Positions 9,075-17,410 of a stretch of 64,000 nucleotides of DNA are shown piece by piece; positions within the stretch are counted from its first letter, which is position 1, and each line of letters opens with the position of its first letter. This stretch comes from Chitinophaga cymbidii. GTDB taxonomy: Bacteria; Bacteroidota; Bacteroidia; Chitinophagales; Chitinophagaceae. A program made the translations under genes and the position numbers. Below the pieces are notes generated by a model. It did no database searches and had not been told where the DNA came from. It saw only the letters and a list, made by a program, of their open reading frames with translations. Location: assembly GCF_007992715.1 (NCBI RefSeq), contig NZ_BKAU01000006.1, forward strand, positions 124,001 to 188,000, written 5' to 3'.

Positions 9075-9460
9075 AAAGCCACCCGGTACAGCCGTGCTAT
9101 CGGCTTTCCGGTAACGGAAGGCAGGAAAGTCCGGACAGCACAGGGCAACGCACCACCTAACGGGTGGGTGCTCCGCGAAAGCGGGGTAACAGACAGTGCC
9201 ACAGAAAATAACCGCCCCGGTATCCGGGGTAAGGGTGAAAATGTGGGGTAAAAGCCCACGGCAGTAGCAGGTAACTGTTATTGCGGGTAAACCTTGCGTG
9301 CTGAAATGCCATGTATACGGTCGTTTGAGGGCTGCCCGTCCGATGACCGAGGGTAGGCAGATACAGGCGTTCCAGTGATGGGCGCCGCAGATAAATGATA
9401 GCAGTTCCGGTGCAAACCGGGATACAGAATCCGGCTTATACGCTGTACCGGGTGGTTTTA
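9075..9460 (+). ncRNA. rnpB: RNase P RNA, bacterial type A
   Basis: The ribozyme of RNase P, which trims tRNA 5' ends. Ends are set by the P1 helix: CCACCCGGTACAGC (9079-9092) pairs perfectly with GCTGTACCGGGTGG (9442-9455). Inside is the universally conserved core, GGAAAGTCCGG followed by ACAGCACAGGGCAACG (about 9122-9152) and the 3' P4 strand ATACAGAATCCGGCTTA (9422-9438). Length of about 385 bases fits. Exact 5' and 3' ends are inferred from P1 plus a few bases. Confidence 0.96.
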
Positions 9461-9498
9461 CCTTACTCTTCAACCTTTCAACCCAAATCTTTATCCCC

Positions 9499-9963
9499 AT
9501 GGAACAACAACAGCAATTCGAAGAACTCCGCAAACAGCAACAATTAAAAGACGACAGGACCTGGGGCGCGCTCGTGCATCTCGGCGGCCTTATCGGACAG
9601 GTACTGATACCCGGTGTGGGCAACATTCTTGGCGCACTCATCATCTGGCTGATGAAACGAAATGAATCTGCTTTTATAGAGCAGGAAGGCAAGGAGGCGA
9701 TGAACTTCCAGATCACCATCAGCATCATACAGGTGGTGATTACGATCATCAACGGGTTTCAGTGGGGTATCTGGACTTTCGGGCGGGTGCTGAATGGGGA
9801 AAATATTTTTAACCAGCCGCATTGGGGATACCAGTTTTTCTCCCTGGTAGGTATTCTGCAATTGCTGTGGCTGGCAAATGTGATCTTTTCGATCATTGCC
9901 GCGGTGACGGCGAACAAGGGCACGCATTACCGTTATCCGGTGAGCCTGCGGCTGATCAAATAA
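9499..9963 (+). CDS. DUF4870 membrane protein
   Basis: 154 residues. A glutamine-rich cytoplasmic N-terminus (MEQQQQFEELRKQQQ) precedes the DUF4870 pattern: TWGALVHLGGLIG, then ILGALIIWLMKR, then a conserved EQEGKEAMNFQITISI segment and two further membrane helices. Function of the family is unknown. It begins about 40 bases after rnpB and could be cotranscribed with it. A strong bidirectional terminator follows the stop. Confidence 0.82.
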   Translation: MEQQQQFEELRKQQQLKDDRTWGALVHLGGLIGQVLIPGVGNILGALIIWLMKRNESAFIEQEGKEAMNFQITISIIQVVITIINGFQWGIWTFGRVLNGENIFNQPHWGYQFFSLVGILQLLWLANVIFSIIAAVTANKGTHYRYPVSLRLIK

Positions 9964-9983
9964 TTGAGGAGTGCGTTTAACAG

Positions 9984-10022
9984 AAAAGAGGCTATACCGG
10001 TTTTTCGGATATAGCCTCTTTT
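9984..10022. terminator. Bidirectional terminator
   Basis: AAAAGAGGCTATA (9984-9996) pairs perfectly with TATAGCCTCTTTT (10010-10022), extended by CCG/CGG with one bulged A. The A/T-rich outer flanks let it work for the DUF4870 gene on the forward strand and for the S8 protease gene on the reverse strand, which converge here. Confidence 0.8.
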
Positions 10023-10040
10023 ATTCATACTGATTTTTTC

Positions 10041-11732
10041 TTAGTCTTTTGACGCGGCCGACATCCTCGCTTTTCTCCTGTTCTCCTTTGCATTCTCGCC
10101 TTTTGTTTTTTCGGCGAGCTTCAGCGCTTCGTAAACATTCACAATACCACCGGAAACGGACAGCTCCGAAAAATCGATGGTTTCGTCCTTTGCACCGGGT
10201 TTGTTCACCATGTTATCCGGCAGGGGAGAAGCTGTTTTTTCAATGATCTGTTTCAGCTGGCGCGCGCTGAGGTCCGGGTAGTAGGAAAGTATCAGCGCGG
10301 CTACGCCGGCCACTACGGGAGAGGCCATGCTGGTGCCGCTGGCGTTGTTGTATTTGTTGCCGCCGGGTACGGTGGAATAGATCTGCACACCGGGCGCGAA
10401 AACATCCACTTCTTTCTTTCCATAGTTGGAAAAACCGGCTACTTTGCTGCCGGTGCGGCCGTTGCCGATGGCGCCTACGGTGATCAGGTTATTGGCTTCC
10501 TTGCCGTTGTTGTAAGTATCTTTCGGGTAGTTCTCTACTTCGTCGTTATTGGCGCCGTCGTTGCCGGCTGCGTGAACGAGCAGCACGCCTTTTTCTTCCG
10601 CGTAACGGATGGCGTCGTCTACCCAGGCTTTCTGCGGGGAGAAGCCTTTACCAAAGCTCATGTTGATGATCTGTGCGCCGTTGTCTACCGCATAGCGGAT
10701 ACCGAGGGCCACGTCTTTATCGCGCTCATCGCCTTCCGGCACTACCTTTACGGCCATGATGCGCACGTTGTCCGCCACCCCGTCGATGCCCACGTTGTTA
10801 CCGCGCACTGCGGCAATGATGCCGGACACGTGTGTGCCGTGCGTAGCGAACTGTCCCATTACATCCGCGTTGCCATAATACCGGTCGTTGATGTCGCTGA
10901 GGTCGTCGCCTACGATGGTGGCGCGTTTGTCCTGCGGCTCCTGGCCGGAGAACTCGGCTTTACGCTTCAGGTCCTTGATGTATTCGGCCAGGTCTGTTTT
11001 AAGGGCCTGGTAGGTCATGCCTTCTTCGCCGGTGCTGTTGAGCAGGCGGAGCGCGAAGCTCTTGGCCAGCATCACGTCCTGGTCATTGCTGCGGATCGTG
11101 TCCAGCTGCTGCAACGTAAAGTCGGTCGTTTTAAGATATTCGCTGAGGATGGCTTCGCAGTGCAGCAGGTTTTCCTGCACTTTCTGCATCATTTTATAGT
11201 TCGCCTTGTTCTGGGAAGATGGCCGTTCGATGCGGTCCTTGAGGCGGGTCCAGTAAGCGAATTCCTTGCTGTCCGGCGCGAGGGCGGAATCAGGATCGAT
11301 GTACTTTTTTTTCATGCGGAAATATTCCCGGGTAGCTTCGTCCGAATCTTCTTTCACGCTGCTGCCGTCTTTCGCGCCAAGGAAATTCCATCCGTTCACA
11401 TCATCTACATAACCGTTCCCGTCATCATCAATATTGTTGCCGGGAATCTCTTTCGGGTTGTGCCAGAGGATGGGCTTCAGATCTTCATGCGTAGTGTCGA
11501 TACCTGAATCGATTACCGCTACGATGACGGTGTGGCTTTTTTTGCCTTCTAATAATTCGCGGTACGCTTTCTCGGCGCCTATTCCATATACACTGTCGGT
11601 GTCATAGCTTAGCAATTGCCAGTTTTTCGGAACGGAAATTCTCGATTGGCTGAAATTTTGACCGAAACTTTGCGCAGACGTTAACATTACAACACATGCA
11701 ACAAGTGCCAGCTCTCTGCAGATAAATCTCAT
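10041..11732 (-). CDS. Secreted subtilisin-like (S8) serine protease
   Basis: 563 residues. An N-terminal signal peptide (LALVACVVMLTSAQSFGQ) predicts export. The catalytic triad is intact: Asp75 in VAVIDSGID, His298 in HGTHVSG and Ser468 in GTSMASP, with oxyanion Asn391 in AAGNDG. Between the Asp and His lies an unusually long insert of about 190 helical residues beginning with an acidic NNIDDDGNGYVDD segment that resembles a calcium-binding loop. The end is short and charged and has no recognisable T9SS sorting domain. It is transcribed toward the terminator at 9984-10022. Substrate unknown. Confidence 0.9.
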   Translation of the reverse strand: MRFICRELALVACVVMLTSAQSFGQNFSQSRISVPKNWQLLSYDTDSVYGIGAEKAYRELLEGKKSHTVIVAVIDSGIDTTHEDLKPILWHNPKEIPGNNIDDDGNGYVDDVNGWNFLGAKDGSSVKEDSDEATREYFRMKKKYIDPDSALAPDSKEFAYWTRLKDRIERPSSQNKANYKMMQKVQENLLHCEAILSEYLKTTDFTLQQLDTIRSNDQDVMLAKSFALRLLNSTGEEGMTYQALKTDLAEYIKDLKRKAEFSGQEPQDKRATIVGDDLSDINDRYYGNADVMGQFATHGTHVSGIIAAVRGNNVGIDGVADNVRIMAVKVVPEGDERDKDVALGIRYAVDNGAQIINMSFGKGFSPQKAWVDDAIRYAEEKGVLLVHAAGNDGANNDEVENYPKDTYNNGKEANNLITVGAIGNGRTGSKVAGFSNYGKKEVDVFAPGVQIYSTVPGGNKYNNASGTSMASPVVAGVAALILSYYPDLSARQLKQIIEKTASPLPDNMVNKPGAKDETIDFSELSVSGGIVNVYEALKLAEKTKGENAKENRRKARMSAASKD

Positions 11733-12116
11733 TTTGTATAATTTTCCTATAGATTACAATTCAGGTACCACAATTGGTTAAAAATATGATAAATGCGTTA
11801 TAACAGGTGTTTTGATGTGGTGAGCGGCGTAGCAGTGTGACCATTGGTCTTCGGAGCACTAGAAAAATAGAGCCCCCTTACTTATCCAGCTACGTTATTC
11901 CAGCCATTCCCTGCGCCTTTTGTCATAATCCCCTTCGGGCATCCTGATTATCCCGTACTTTTAAGTTGACCTCAACCATCTTTCTGATCGAGCCCATCAG
12001 CCAAATCTCCGGGAAAAGGGCAAAGTTCTGTTTAAAATCGTAAAGCTGCATGGCTTTAACATAAGTTTCACTAATCTGTTGACCATTCTTTTTTTTTACA
12101 TATTAAATTTTCCGCC
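11733..12116. other. Intergenic region between S8 protease and pseudo-phosphatase
   Basis: 384 bases between divergent genes. The part next to the protease is AT-rich and may hold its promoter, but no exact TAnnTTTG box was found on either strand. The part next to the forward gene contains the possible reverse-strand coding remnant listed separately and a run of nine T at 12089-12097. Confidence 0.5.
11895..12102 (-). pseudogene. Possible decayed coding remnant
   Basis: Two reverse-strand reading frames join into one plausible protein end if a single frameshift is allowed. The first reads QISETYVKAMQLYDFKQNFA then FPEIWLMGSIRKMVEVNLK. The second continues YGIIRMPEGDYDKRRREWLE and stops at 11895. 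No intact start is visible, and the upstream end runs into the region just before the histidine-phosphatase-like gene. The family was not recognised. Composition looks coding rather than random, but the segment is short, so this may be chance. Confidence 0.3.
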
Positions 12117-12686
12117 ATGTCAAAAATCATTTTATTTCTTTTGCTGATGTGGAGCGCCGCGCATGCGGGTGCCGCCACTCATCCCGGCAACACATTTCAA
12201 GCCGGCCCCGGTTTTCCGGAAAGCTCCATCACCACATTTATTTTCATCCACTGCGCCGAAACCACCGGCAATGATGAAAAGCTCAGCGCCACCGGTCATG
12301 AACAGGCGGGGGCGTTAACGGCTTTCCTGTCGGACATGGAAGTGGCCGCGGTGTATGCGCCTTTTAAAAACTGCCTGGTAGAAACCGTGCAGCCGCTGGC
12401 CAGCGCGCAGCGCCGCAAAGTGGAATATTTCCGGGACGCCACTACCGAAGCGCCCGACGCCATGAAGCATATCCTGGATGTGATGATGGAAAAACACAAG
12501 GGCAAAACCATTGTGATCTGCGCGCCTGCGGCCAGTATCAAGGTAATGGCGGGCATGCTCGGCATTAAGGAAAAAGCGCTGAAAACGGGCCGGGGAACGT
12601 TCAACGAAGTGCTGCTGGTGAACGTCTGGTGGTTCGGAGAAGCAGTAGCACAAAAGTTGAATATGAATTTCCAAAAAAAAGTATAA
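12117..12686 (+). CDS. Secreted histidine-phosphatase-fold protein lacking catalytic residues
   Basis: 189 residues with a signal peptide (IILFLLLMWSAAHAGA). The body follows the phosphoglycerate-mutase/SixA-like pattern: a beta strand with an AET motif, LSATGHEQAGALTAFL, then VYAPFKNCLVETVQPLA and VICAPAASIKVMAGML. At each catalytic site the key residue is replaced. The usual RH of the RHxET motif is HC (IHCAET), the arginine of the SSxxxRA motif is missing, and the second histidine of xSHGGxI is gone. It is therefore probably a binding pseudoenzyme in the periplasm or outside. A weak hairpin at about 12697-12720 may end its transcript. Confidence 0.7.
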   Translation: MSKIILFLLLMWSAAHAGAATHPGNTFQAGPGFPESSITTFIFIHCAETTGNDEKLSATGHEQAGALTAFLSDMEVAAVYAPFKNCLVETVQPLASAQRRKVEYFRDATTEAPDAMKHILDVMMEKHKGKTIVICAPAASIKVMAGMLGIKEKALKTGRGTFNEVLLVNVWWFGEAVAQKLNMNFQKKV

Positions 12687-12743
12687 TATTTATACCAGAG
12701 AGTGCCAAGCGCACTTTCTCATAAGCATGGTTTCCGTTTAACG

Positions 12744-12769
12744 AAAAAGCGGGGTTCTCCAACCCCGCT
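12744..12769 (-). terminator. Intrinsic terminator of the aldehyde dehydrogenase gene
   Basis: AGCGGGGTT (12748-12756) and AACCCCGCT (12761-12769) form a perfect 9-bp stem with a 4-base loop. Read on the reverse strand it is followed by five T (12748-12744), so it ends transcription of the gene whose stop is at 12787. Confidence 0.8.
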
Positions 12770-12786
12770 ACTTCTCCCCGCAACTG

Positions 12787-14313
12787 TTACAGGTCAAATT
12801 TTATTCCTTGCGCTAATGGTAATTTTGTTGAGTAATTGATGGTGTTGGTCTGCCTTCGCATATAGGCTTTCCACGCATCAGAGCCGCTTTCGCGCCCGCC
12901 TCCCGTTTCTTTTTCACCACCGAACGCCCCGCCGATCTCCGCGCCGGAGGTACCGATATTCACGTTCGCAATACCACAGTCAGAGCCTGATTGCGACAGG
13001 AACAGCTCTGCTTCGCGGAGGTTCAGCGTCATGATAGCGGAGGAAAGCCCCTGCGGCACGCCGTTCTGTAAAGCGATCGCTTCGTCAAGATCGCTGTACC
13101 GGATGAGATAAAGAATGGGCGCGAATGTTTCGTGCTGCACAATGCTGTAGCCGTTCTCCACTTCCGCGATGGCGGGCTTCACGTAGCAGCCGGATTCATA
13201 GCCCTGGCCTTCCAGTACGCCGCCTTCCACCAGGAAGCGCCCGCCTTCGGCCTTGCATTTTTCAATGGCGGCGAGGTACATGTCTACCGCCTGTTTGTCT
13301 ATCAGCGGGCCAACGTGGTGCTGTTCATCCAGCGGGTTGCCGATGCGCAGCTGGCCGTATGCTTTCACGAGCTTGTCTTTAAAGGAATCGTACACGCTGT
13401 CGTGGATAATGAGGCGGCGGGTGGAGGTGCAGCGCTGGCCGGCCGTTCCCACGGCGCCAAATACGCAGCCGATGAGGCTCATGTCCAGGTCCGCTTCTTT
13501 GGATATGATGATGGCGTTGTTGCCGCCCAGTTCCAGCAGCGCTCTTCCCAAACGTGCTCCCACGGCGGCGCCCACGCTTTTGCCCATGCGGGTGGAGCCG
13601 GTGGCGGACACCAGCGGGATGCAGGGATCTTCCGCCATCCAGGCGCCGGCTTCGCGTTCCCCGATGATGAGGCCGGATACGCCTTCGGGCACGCCGTTCG
13701 CGGCAAACACTTTCGCGGTGATCTGCTGGCAGGCGATGGCGGTAAGCGGTGTTTTTTCAGAGGGCTTCCAGATGCAGACGTTGCCGCAAACCCAGGCGAG
13801 CATGGAATTCCAGCTCCACACCGCCACCGGGAAGTTAAAGGCGGAAATGATGCCGGTGATGCCAAGGGGATGCCATTGTTCATACATCCGGTGGCCGGGC
13901 CTTTCAGAGTGCATGGTCAGCCCGTGCAGCTGCCGGCTGAGGCCCACGGCAAAATCACAGATGTCGATCATCTCCTGCACCTCGCCGTATCCTTCCTGCA
14001 GGCTTTTCCCCATTTCGTAAGATACAAGCCGGCCGAGCGCTTCCTTGCTGCTTCGCAGGGCTTCGCCTACCTGCCGCACTACTTCGCCACGGCGCGGCGC
14101 GGGCCACTGCCGCCATGCCTGGAAGGCTTCCGCCGCTTTTTGCACCACGGCGTCATAGTCACCGCGGGTAGCGGTGCGCACGGCCGCAATGGCCTTTCCG
14201 TCTACCGGGGAGCTGGACACAAGCTCCGGCCCGCCGGCTGCCAGCCACTGTGATCCGGTGGACGCACCACTGTTGACTGCTTCGATGTTAAACTGTTTCA
14301 GGATGTTTTGCAT
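12787..14313 (-). CDS. ALDH7-type aldehyde dehydrogenase (aminoadipate-semialdehyde / piperideine-6-carboxylate)
   Basis: 508 residues. NAD-dependent aldehyde dehydrogenase with general base Glu261 (ELGGNNAII) and catalytic Cys295 in GTAGQRCTSTRR, a spelling typical of the ALDH7 (antiquitin) branch. That branch oxidises alpha-aminoadipate semialdehyde to 2-aminoadipate in lysine breakdown. The cofactor region FNFPVAVWSWN is near residue 160. Substrate is inferred from family; the DUF1338 2-oxoadipate enzyme gene 1.1 kb away supports a lysine route. It diverges from the YeeE gene at 14363. Confidence 0.87.
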   Translation of the reverse strand: MQNILKQFNIEAVNSGASTGSQWLAAGGPELVSSSPVDGKAIAAVRTATRGDYDAVVQKAAEAFQAWRQWPAPRRGEVVRQVGEALRSSKEALGRLVSYEMGKSLQEGYGEVQEMIDICDFAVGLSRQLHGLTMHSERPGHRMYEQWHPLGITGIISAFNFPVAVWSWNSMLAWVCGNVCIWKPSEKTPLTAIACQQITAKVFAANGVPEGVSGLIIGEREAGAWMAEDPCIPLVSATGSTRMGKSVGAAVGARLGRALLELGGNNAIIISKEADLDMSLIGCVFGAVGTAGQRCTSTRRLIIHDSVYDSFKDKLVKAYGQLRIGNPLDEQHHVGPLIDKQAVDMYLAAIEKCKAEGGRFLVEGGVLEGQGYESGCYVKPAIAEVENGYSIVQHETFAPILYLIRYSDLDEAIALQNGVPQGLSSAIMTLNLREAELFLSQSGSDCGIANVNIGTSGAEIGGAFGGEKETGGGRESGSDAWKAYMRRQTNTINYSTKLPLAQGIKFDL

Positions 14314-14362
14314 ATCGTTTCAATTTCACTACCGGCATGGCCGATAATTTGTAAATTTAAAA

Positions 14363-14929
14363 ATGAATTTCCTACACCAACCCTGGCCCTGGTATGTTGC
14401 CGGGCCATTGATCGGACTGATCGTGCCGCTGTTGCTGCTCATCGGCAACAAAGCCTTCGGCATTTCGTCTTCCCTCCGCCATATCTGCGCTGCCTGCTTT
14501 CCCGGCAAAATTCCATTTTTTCAGTATGACTGGAAAAAAGAAAGCTGGAATTTATTTTTCGTAGGCGGCGTTTGCCTCGGCGCGGCCCTTACGCTGGTCT
14601 TCTTTTACAACAACCAGCCGGTACAGCTGAACCCCGCCACCATCGCGGCGCTGAAGGCTTCCGGCGTACAGGAGTTCGACGAGCTGATGCCCGGCGATAT
14701 CTTCAACTGGAGCCGGGTGGCCAGTCCGGCTGGACTGGTATTCTTCATCCTCGGCGGCTTCCTGGTGGGCTTCGGCACCCGGTACGCCGGCGGCTGCACC
14801 TCCGGGCATTCCATTATGGGGCTTTCCACGCTTCAGTGGCCTTCCCTGGTGGCGACTATCTGTTTTATGGCCGGTGGTTTCATTATGACGAATCTTGTTT
14901 TGCCTCACCTGATGAAATGGTTGTTATGA
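14363..14929 (+). CDS. YeeE/YedE-type sulfur transporter, N-terminal half protein
   Basis: 188 residues with about five membrane helices. Contains HICAACFP and the family signature GGCTSGHSIMGL (residues about 149-160), whose cysteines relay thiosulfate or another sulfur species in YeeE (TsuA). The transporter is split into two genes here, as in many Bacteroidota; this is the first half. Its stop TGA overlaps the ATG of the second half (ATGA at 14926-14929). Cargo could be thiosulfate, but this is inference from the family. Confidence 0.85.
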   Translation: MNFLHQPWPWYVAGPLIGLIVPLLLLIGNKAFGISSSLRHICAACFPGKIPFFQYDWKKESWNLFFVGGVCLGAALTLVFFYNNQPVQLNPATIAALKASGVQEFDELMPGDIFNWSRVASPAGLVFFILGGFLVGFGTRYAGGCTSGHSIMGLSTLQWPSLVATICFMAGGFIMTNLVLPHLMKWLL

Positions 14930-15336
14930 AAAATGTGAAATACCTGCTGCTGGGCGCCCTGTTCGGCATTATCCTCGTAAAATCGGAGGTGATCTCCTGG
15001 TTCCGCATCCAGGAAATGTTCCGCCTGGAATCCTTTCACATGTACGGCGTGATCGGCAGTGCGGTGATAACAGGCATGCTGGGCGTGCTGCTGATCCGCA
15101 AATTCAATATCCGCACGCTTTCCGGCGATCCGGTGGTGATCCCTCAAAAAGTATTTACCAAAGGAAATATTTACGGGGGACTGCTGTTCGGACTGGGCTG
15201 GGCTATTACGGGCGCCTGTCCTGGGCCTTTGTTCGCGCAGGTGGGCAGCGGTTTTACTGTGGTGATCGTTACGCTGCTCAGCGCTATTGCGGGGACCTGG
15301 GTGTACGGGCGGGTGAAGGAGAAGCTGCCGCATTAG
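14926..15336 (+). CDS. YeeE/YedE-type sulfur transporter, second half (DUF6691)
   Basis: 136 residues starting at the ATG that overlaps the previous stop by four bases. Four membrane helices; the second sulfur motif TGACPGPLFAQ lies near residue 101, matching the second cysteine-containing repeat of YeeE-type transporters. Tight overlap implies translational coupling and a heteromeric transporter with the preceding protein. No rhodanese, sulfur dioxygenase or persulfide regulator gene, the common partners, is next to it here. Confidence 0.85.
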   Translation: MKNVKYLLLGALFGIILVKSEVISWFRIQEMFRLESFHMYGVIGSAVITGMLGVLLIRKFNIRTLSGDPVVIPQKVFTKGNIYGGLLFGLGWAITGACPGPLFAQVGSGFTVVIVTLLSAIAGTWVYGRVKEKLPH

Positions 15337-15428
15337 GCGGCACCAGGTCCGGGCGAATGATGGTTGTGATTGCGGCGGCACCCGGCGCGGCACGGGCGAA
15401 CGGTCGTTGTGATTGTACAGCCACACGG

Positions 15429-16322
15429 TCATTGCTTCCCCGTCTGCGCCGAATACGTGCTCTCGAATATCTTGTCCGCATTATTCGCTTCAAAACCCTC
15501 GCGCCGGTGCGCCCTTTTGATCTCCTGTGCGGGCAGGTGCGCAAACTGCGGCAACACCCGTCTTTCCGCAAACTCCACATAAGACCCCGCGATCTCGGAC
15601 ATTTCATCGCCCGCAAAGGTGGCGGGGATCATCCGGGCCACGGTGCTGCTTTGCAGCAGGCCGTTATCCGGACTGGTCTTGATCTTGCCACCGGCATCGT
15701 TCAGGCGGAAGCCCTTTCTTTCGAGGAAAGCATTGAAATCCGCTATGGTATTGTATCCCGGTTTGAGATTATGCACGCTTACCGTGAAATGGTTCAGGTA
15801 GTAGCGGTTATAGATCACCCATGCGGCGTATTCGCTTTCTGCGGCCAGCGCCTGGTAGTCCTTTAGCGCCGGCGTACGCCAGAGCGCGCTGTGCAGGAAG
15901 GTGTCTACCGCCGCGCCGTTATCCAGGTCCAGCCCCTCCACGGGGTCGCGCTTCACTTCGCTGGTGTAGCTGCGGATGATCTCCTGCGCGGAAGCGCTGA
16001 GGTCTTTTACGCGCAGCTCGCTGATGAAGATGCGCGGATATTGTTCAGAGGGCGGCGCATACCAGTATGCATCCAGCTTTTTCTCGGGGAAGTTGTAGTA
16101 GTCGCGTTTCGTATAGCCGTAATGGAGAAATATCTTTTCGAGGGACTGTATGCCCAGGTGCTCCACGCCGAGGGTGCGGAAAGCGATATGATCATTTTCA
16201 ATGTCGGATGCCTTGCCGATGATGCCTTCGGCGATCATGGCGCTGATGATGGCGCCCACATCGGGAACGCGATCCTTATAACGGCTCATAAGGCCATCCA
16301 ATACTGTTTCCAGCGTTGTCAT
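15429..16322 (-). CDS. DUF1338 protein, 2-oxoadipate dioxygenase/decarboxylase family (HglS/YdcJ)
   Basis: 297 residues. The family includes HglS of Pseudomonas putida, an Fe(II) enzyme converting 2-oxoadipate to D-2-hydroxyglutarate in lysine catabolism. The likely metal ligands are visible as His45 (ENDHIAFRTL), His178 (LNHFTVSV) and Glu250 (GSYVEFAERR), the vicinal-oxygen-chelate arrangement. The ALDH7-type gene nearby would make 2-aminoadipate, one transamination before this substrate. The two genes are separated by the forward YeeE pair, so they are not one operon. Confidence 0.82.
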   Translation of the reverse strand: MTTLETVLDGLMSRYKDRVPDVGAIISAMIAEGIIGKASDIENDHIAFRTLGVEHLGIQSLEKIFLHYGYTKRDYYNFPEKKLDAYWYAPPSEQYPRIFISELRVKDLSASAQEIIRSYTSEVKRDPVEGLDLDNGAAVDTFLHSALWRTPALKDYQALAAESEYAAWVIYNRYYLNHFTVSVHNLKPGYNTIADFNAFLERKGFRLNDAGGKIKTSPDNGLLQSSTVARMIPATFAGDEMSEIAGSYVEFAERRVLPQFAHLPAQEIKRAHRREGFEANNADKIFESTYSAQTGKQ

Positions 16323-16471
16323 GTTTCTTTTTTGATGGTTAGATATGTTGTAAAAGGGCCGGGGGAAAATGCGCGATCATGGAACATGCGAGCAGGTGCT
16401 GCGCAGAAAGGAGAGGAGGGAAAGCTGTATGTTCAACAATGCGTTCATTACAGCGAATATAAGGCTTTTCA

Positions 16472-16519
16472 AAAGGGAAACGGGAGTTTAACACTTTGAA
16501 TTTTGTTAAAACTCCCGTT
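16472..16519 (-). terminator. Intrinsic terminator of panB
   Basis: AACGGGAGTTTAAC (16479-16492) pairs with GTTAAAACTCCCGTT (16505-16519), with one bulged A. Read on the reverse strand the stem starts 6 bases after the panB stop and is followed by CCCTTTTG. Confidence 0.7.
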
Positions 16520-16525
16520 CCGGTT

Positions 16526-17344
16526 TTAGTATTGTTCCTGGTCGTTCGGGAAATCTTTTCTCTTCACGTCGTGAATATATTCCTGGGTGGCTTTGTAGAT
16601 GTCGTCATAAAGATTGAGGTAGCGGCGGAGGAACCGCGGCTTGAATTCCTTGTTGATGCCGAGCATGTCGTGCATCACCAGCACCTGTCCGTCCACATAC
16701 TTGCCGGCGCCGATGCCGATGGTGGGAATGGTGAGTTCTTCCGCTACCTGTTTGGCGAGCAGCGCGGGAATTTTTTCCAGCACAATGGCGAAGGCGCCTG
16801 CTTCCTGCAGGAGTTTGGCGTCCTGCAGCAGCTTTTGGGCTTCCGCGTCTTCCGTGGCGCGTACGGCATAAGTACCGAACTTGTAGATGGACTGGGGAGT
16901 AAGCCCCAGGTGGCCCATCACCGGAACGCCCGCGGAGATGATCCTTTTCACGGATTCGATGATCTCCTCACCGCCTTCTATCTTGACGCCATGCGCGCCG
17001 GTTTCTTTCATGATGCGGATGGTGGAGCTGAGGGCTTCCTTGGAATTGCCCTGGTAGGAGCCGAAGGGAAGGTCTACCACCACAAAGCTCCGGCGGATGG
17101 CCCGCACAACGGAAGCGGCGTGATAGATCATCTGGTCGAGCGTGATGGGTAAGGTGGTTTCGTGGCCTGCCATAACGTTGGAGGCGGAGTCGCCTACCAG
17201 CAGGATGTCCACACCCGCGTCGTCAAATATCCTGGCCATGGAAAAATCATAGGCGGTGAGCATGGAGATCCGCTCTCCGTCTGTTTTCATCTTTTGCAGG
17301 ATGTGCGTGGTGATGCGCTTGATCTCTTTATTTACAGCAGACAT
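16526..17344 (-). CDS. panB: 3-methyl-2-oxobutanoate hydroxymethyltransferase
   Basis: 272 residues from the ATG at 17344; an upstream TTG would add four residues and is less likely. PanB transfers a methylene group from 5,10-methylene-THF to 2-oxoisovalerate, the first step to pantoate. Family motifs: MLTAYDFSMARIFDDAG, LLVGDSASNVMAGHETT, GVKIEGGEE, PVMGHLGLTPQS and IGIGAGKYVDGQVLV. Length is normal. It is the last gene of a reverse-strand run that also holds panC and panD, with polyphosphate genes between them. Confidence 0.95.
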   Translation of the reverse strand: MSAVNKEIKRITTHILQKMKTDGERISMLTAYDFSMARIFDDAGVDILLVGDSASNVMAGHETTLPITLDQMIYHAASVVRAIRRSFVVVDLPFGSYQGNSKEALSSTIRIMKETGAHGVKIEGGEEIIESVKRIISAGVPVMGHLGLTPQSIYKFGTYAVRATEDAEAQKLLQDAKLLQEAGAFAIVLEKIPALLAKQVAEELTIPTIGIGAGKYVDGQVLVMHDMLGINKEFKPRFLRRYLNLYDDIYKATQEYIHDVKRKDFPNDQEQY

Positions 17345-17410
17345 TATGAATAACAATTAGCTAAACAGCAAAGGTTACAATATAAATCCACTTTTAGAAC
17401 TATTTTTTGA

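Noticed and set aside
12697..12720. Hairpin after the pseudo-phosphatase gene as a firm terminator
   Set aside because: The stem has a bulge and no following T run; only the adjacent hairpin for the aldehyde dehydrogenase is convincing.
13132..14253. Forward 373-residue ORF opposite the aldehyde dehydrogenase
   Set aside because: Antisense shadow without motifs; the dehydrogenase on the other strand is complete.
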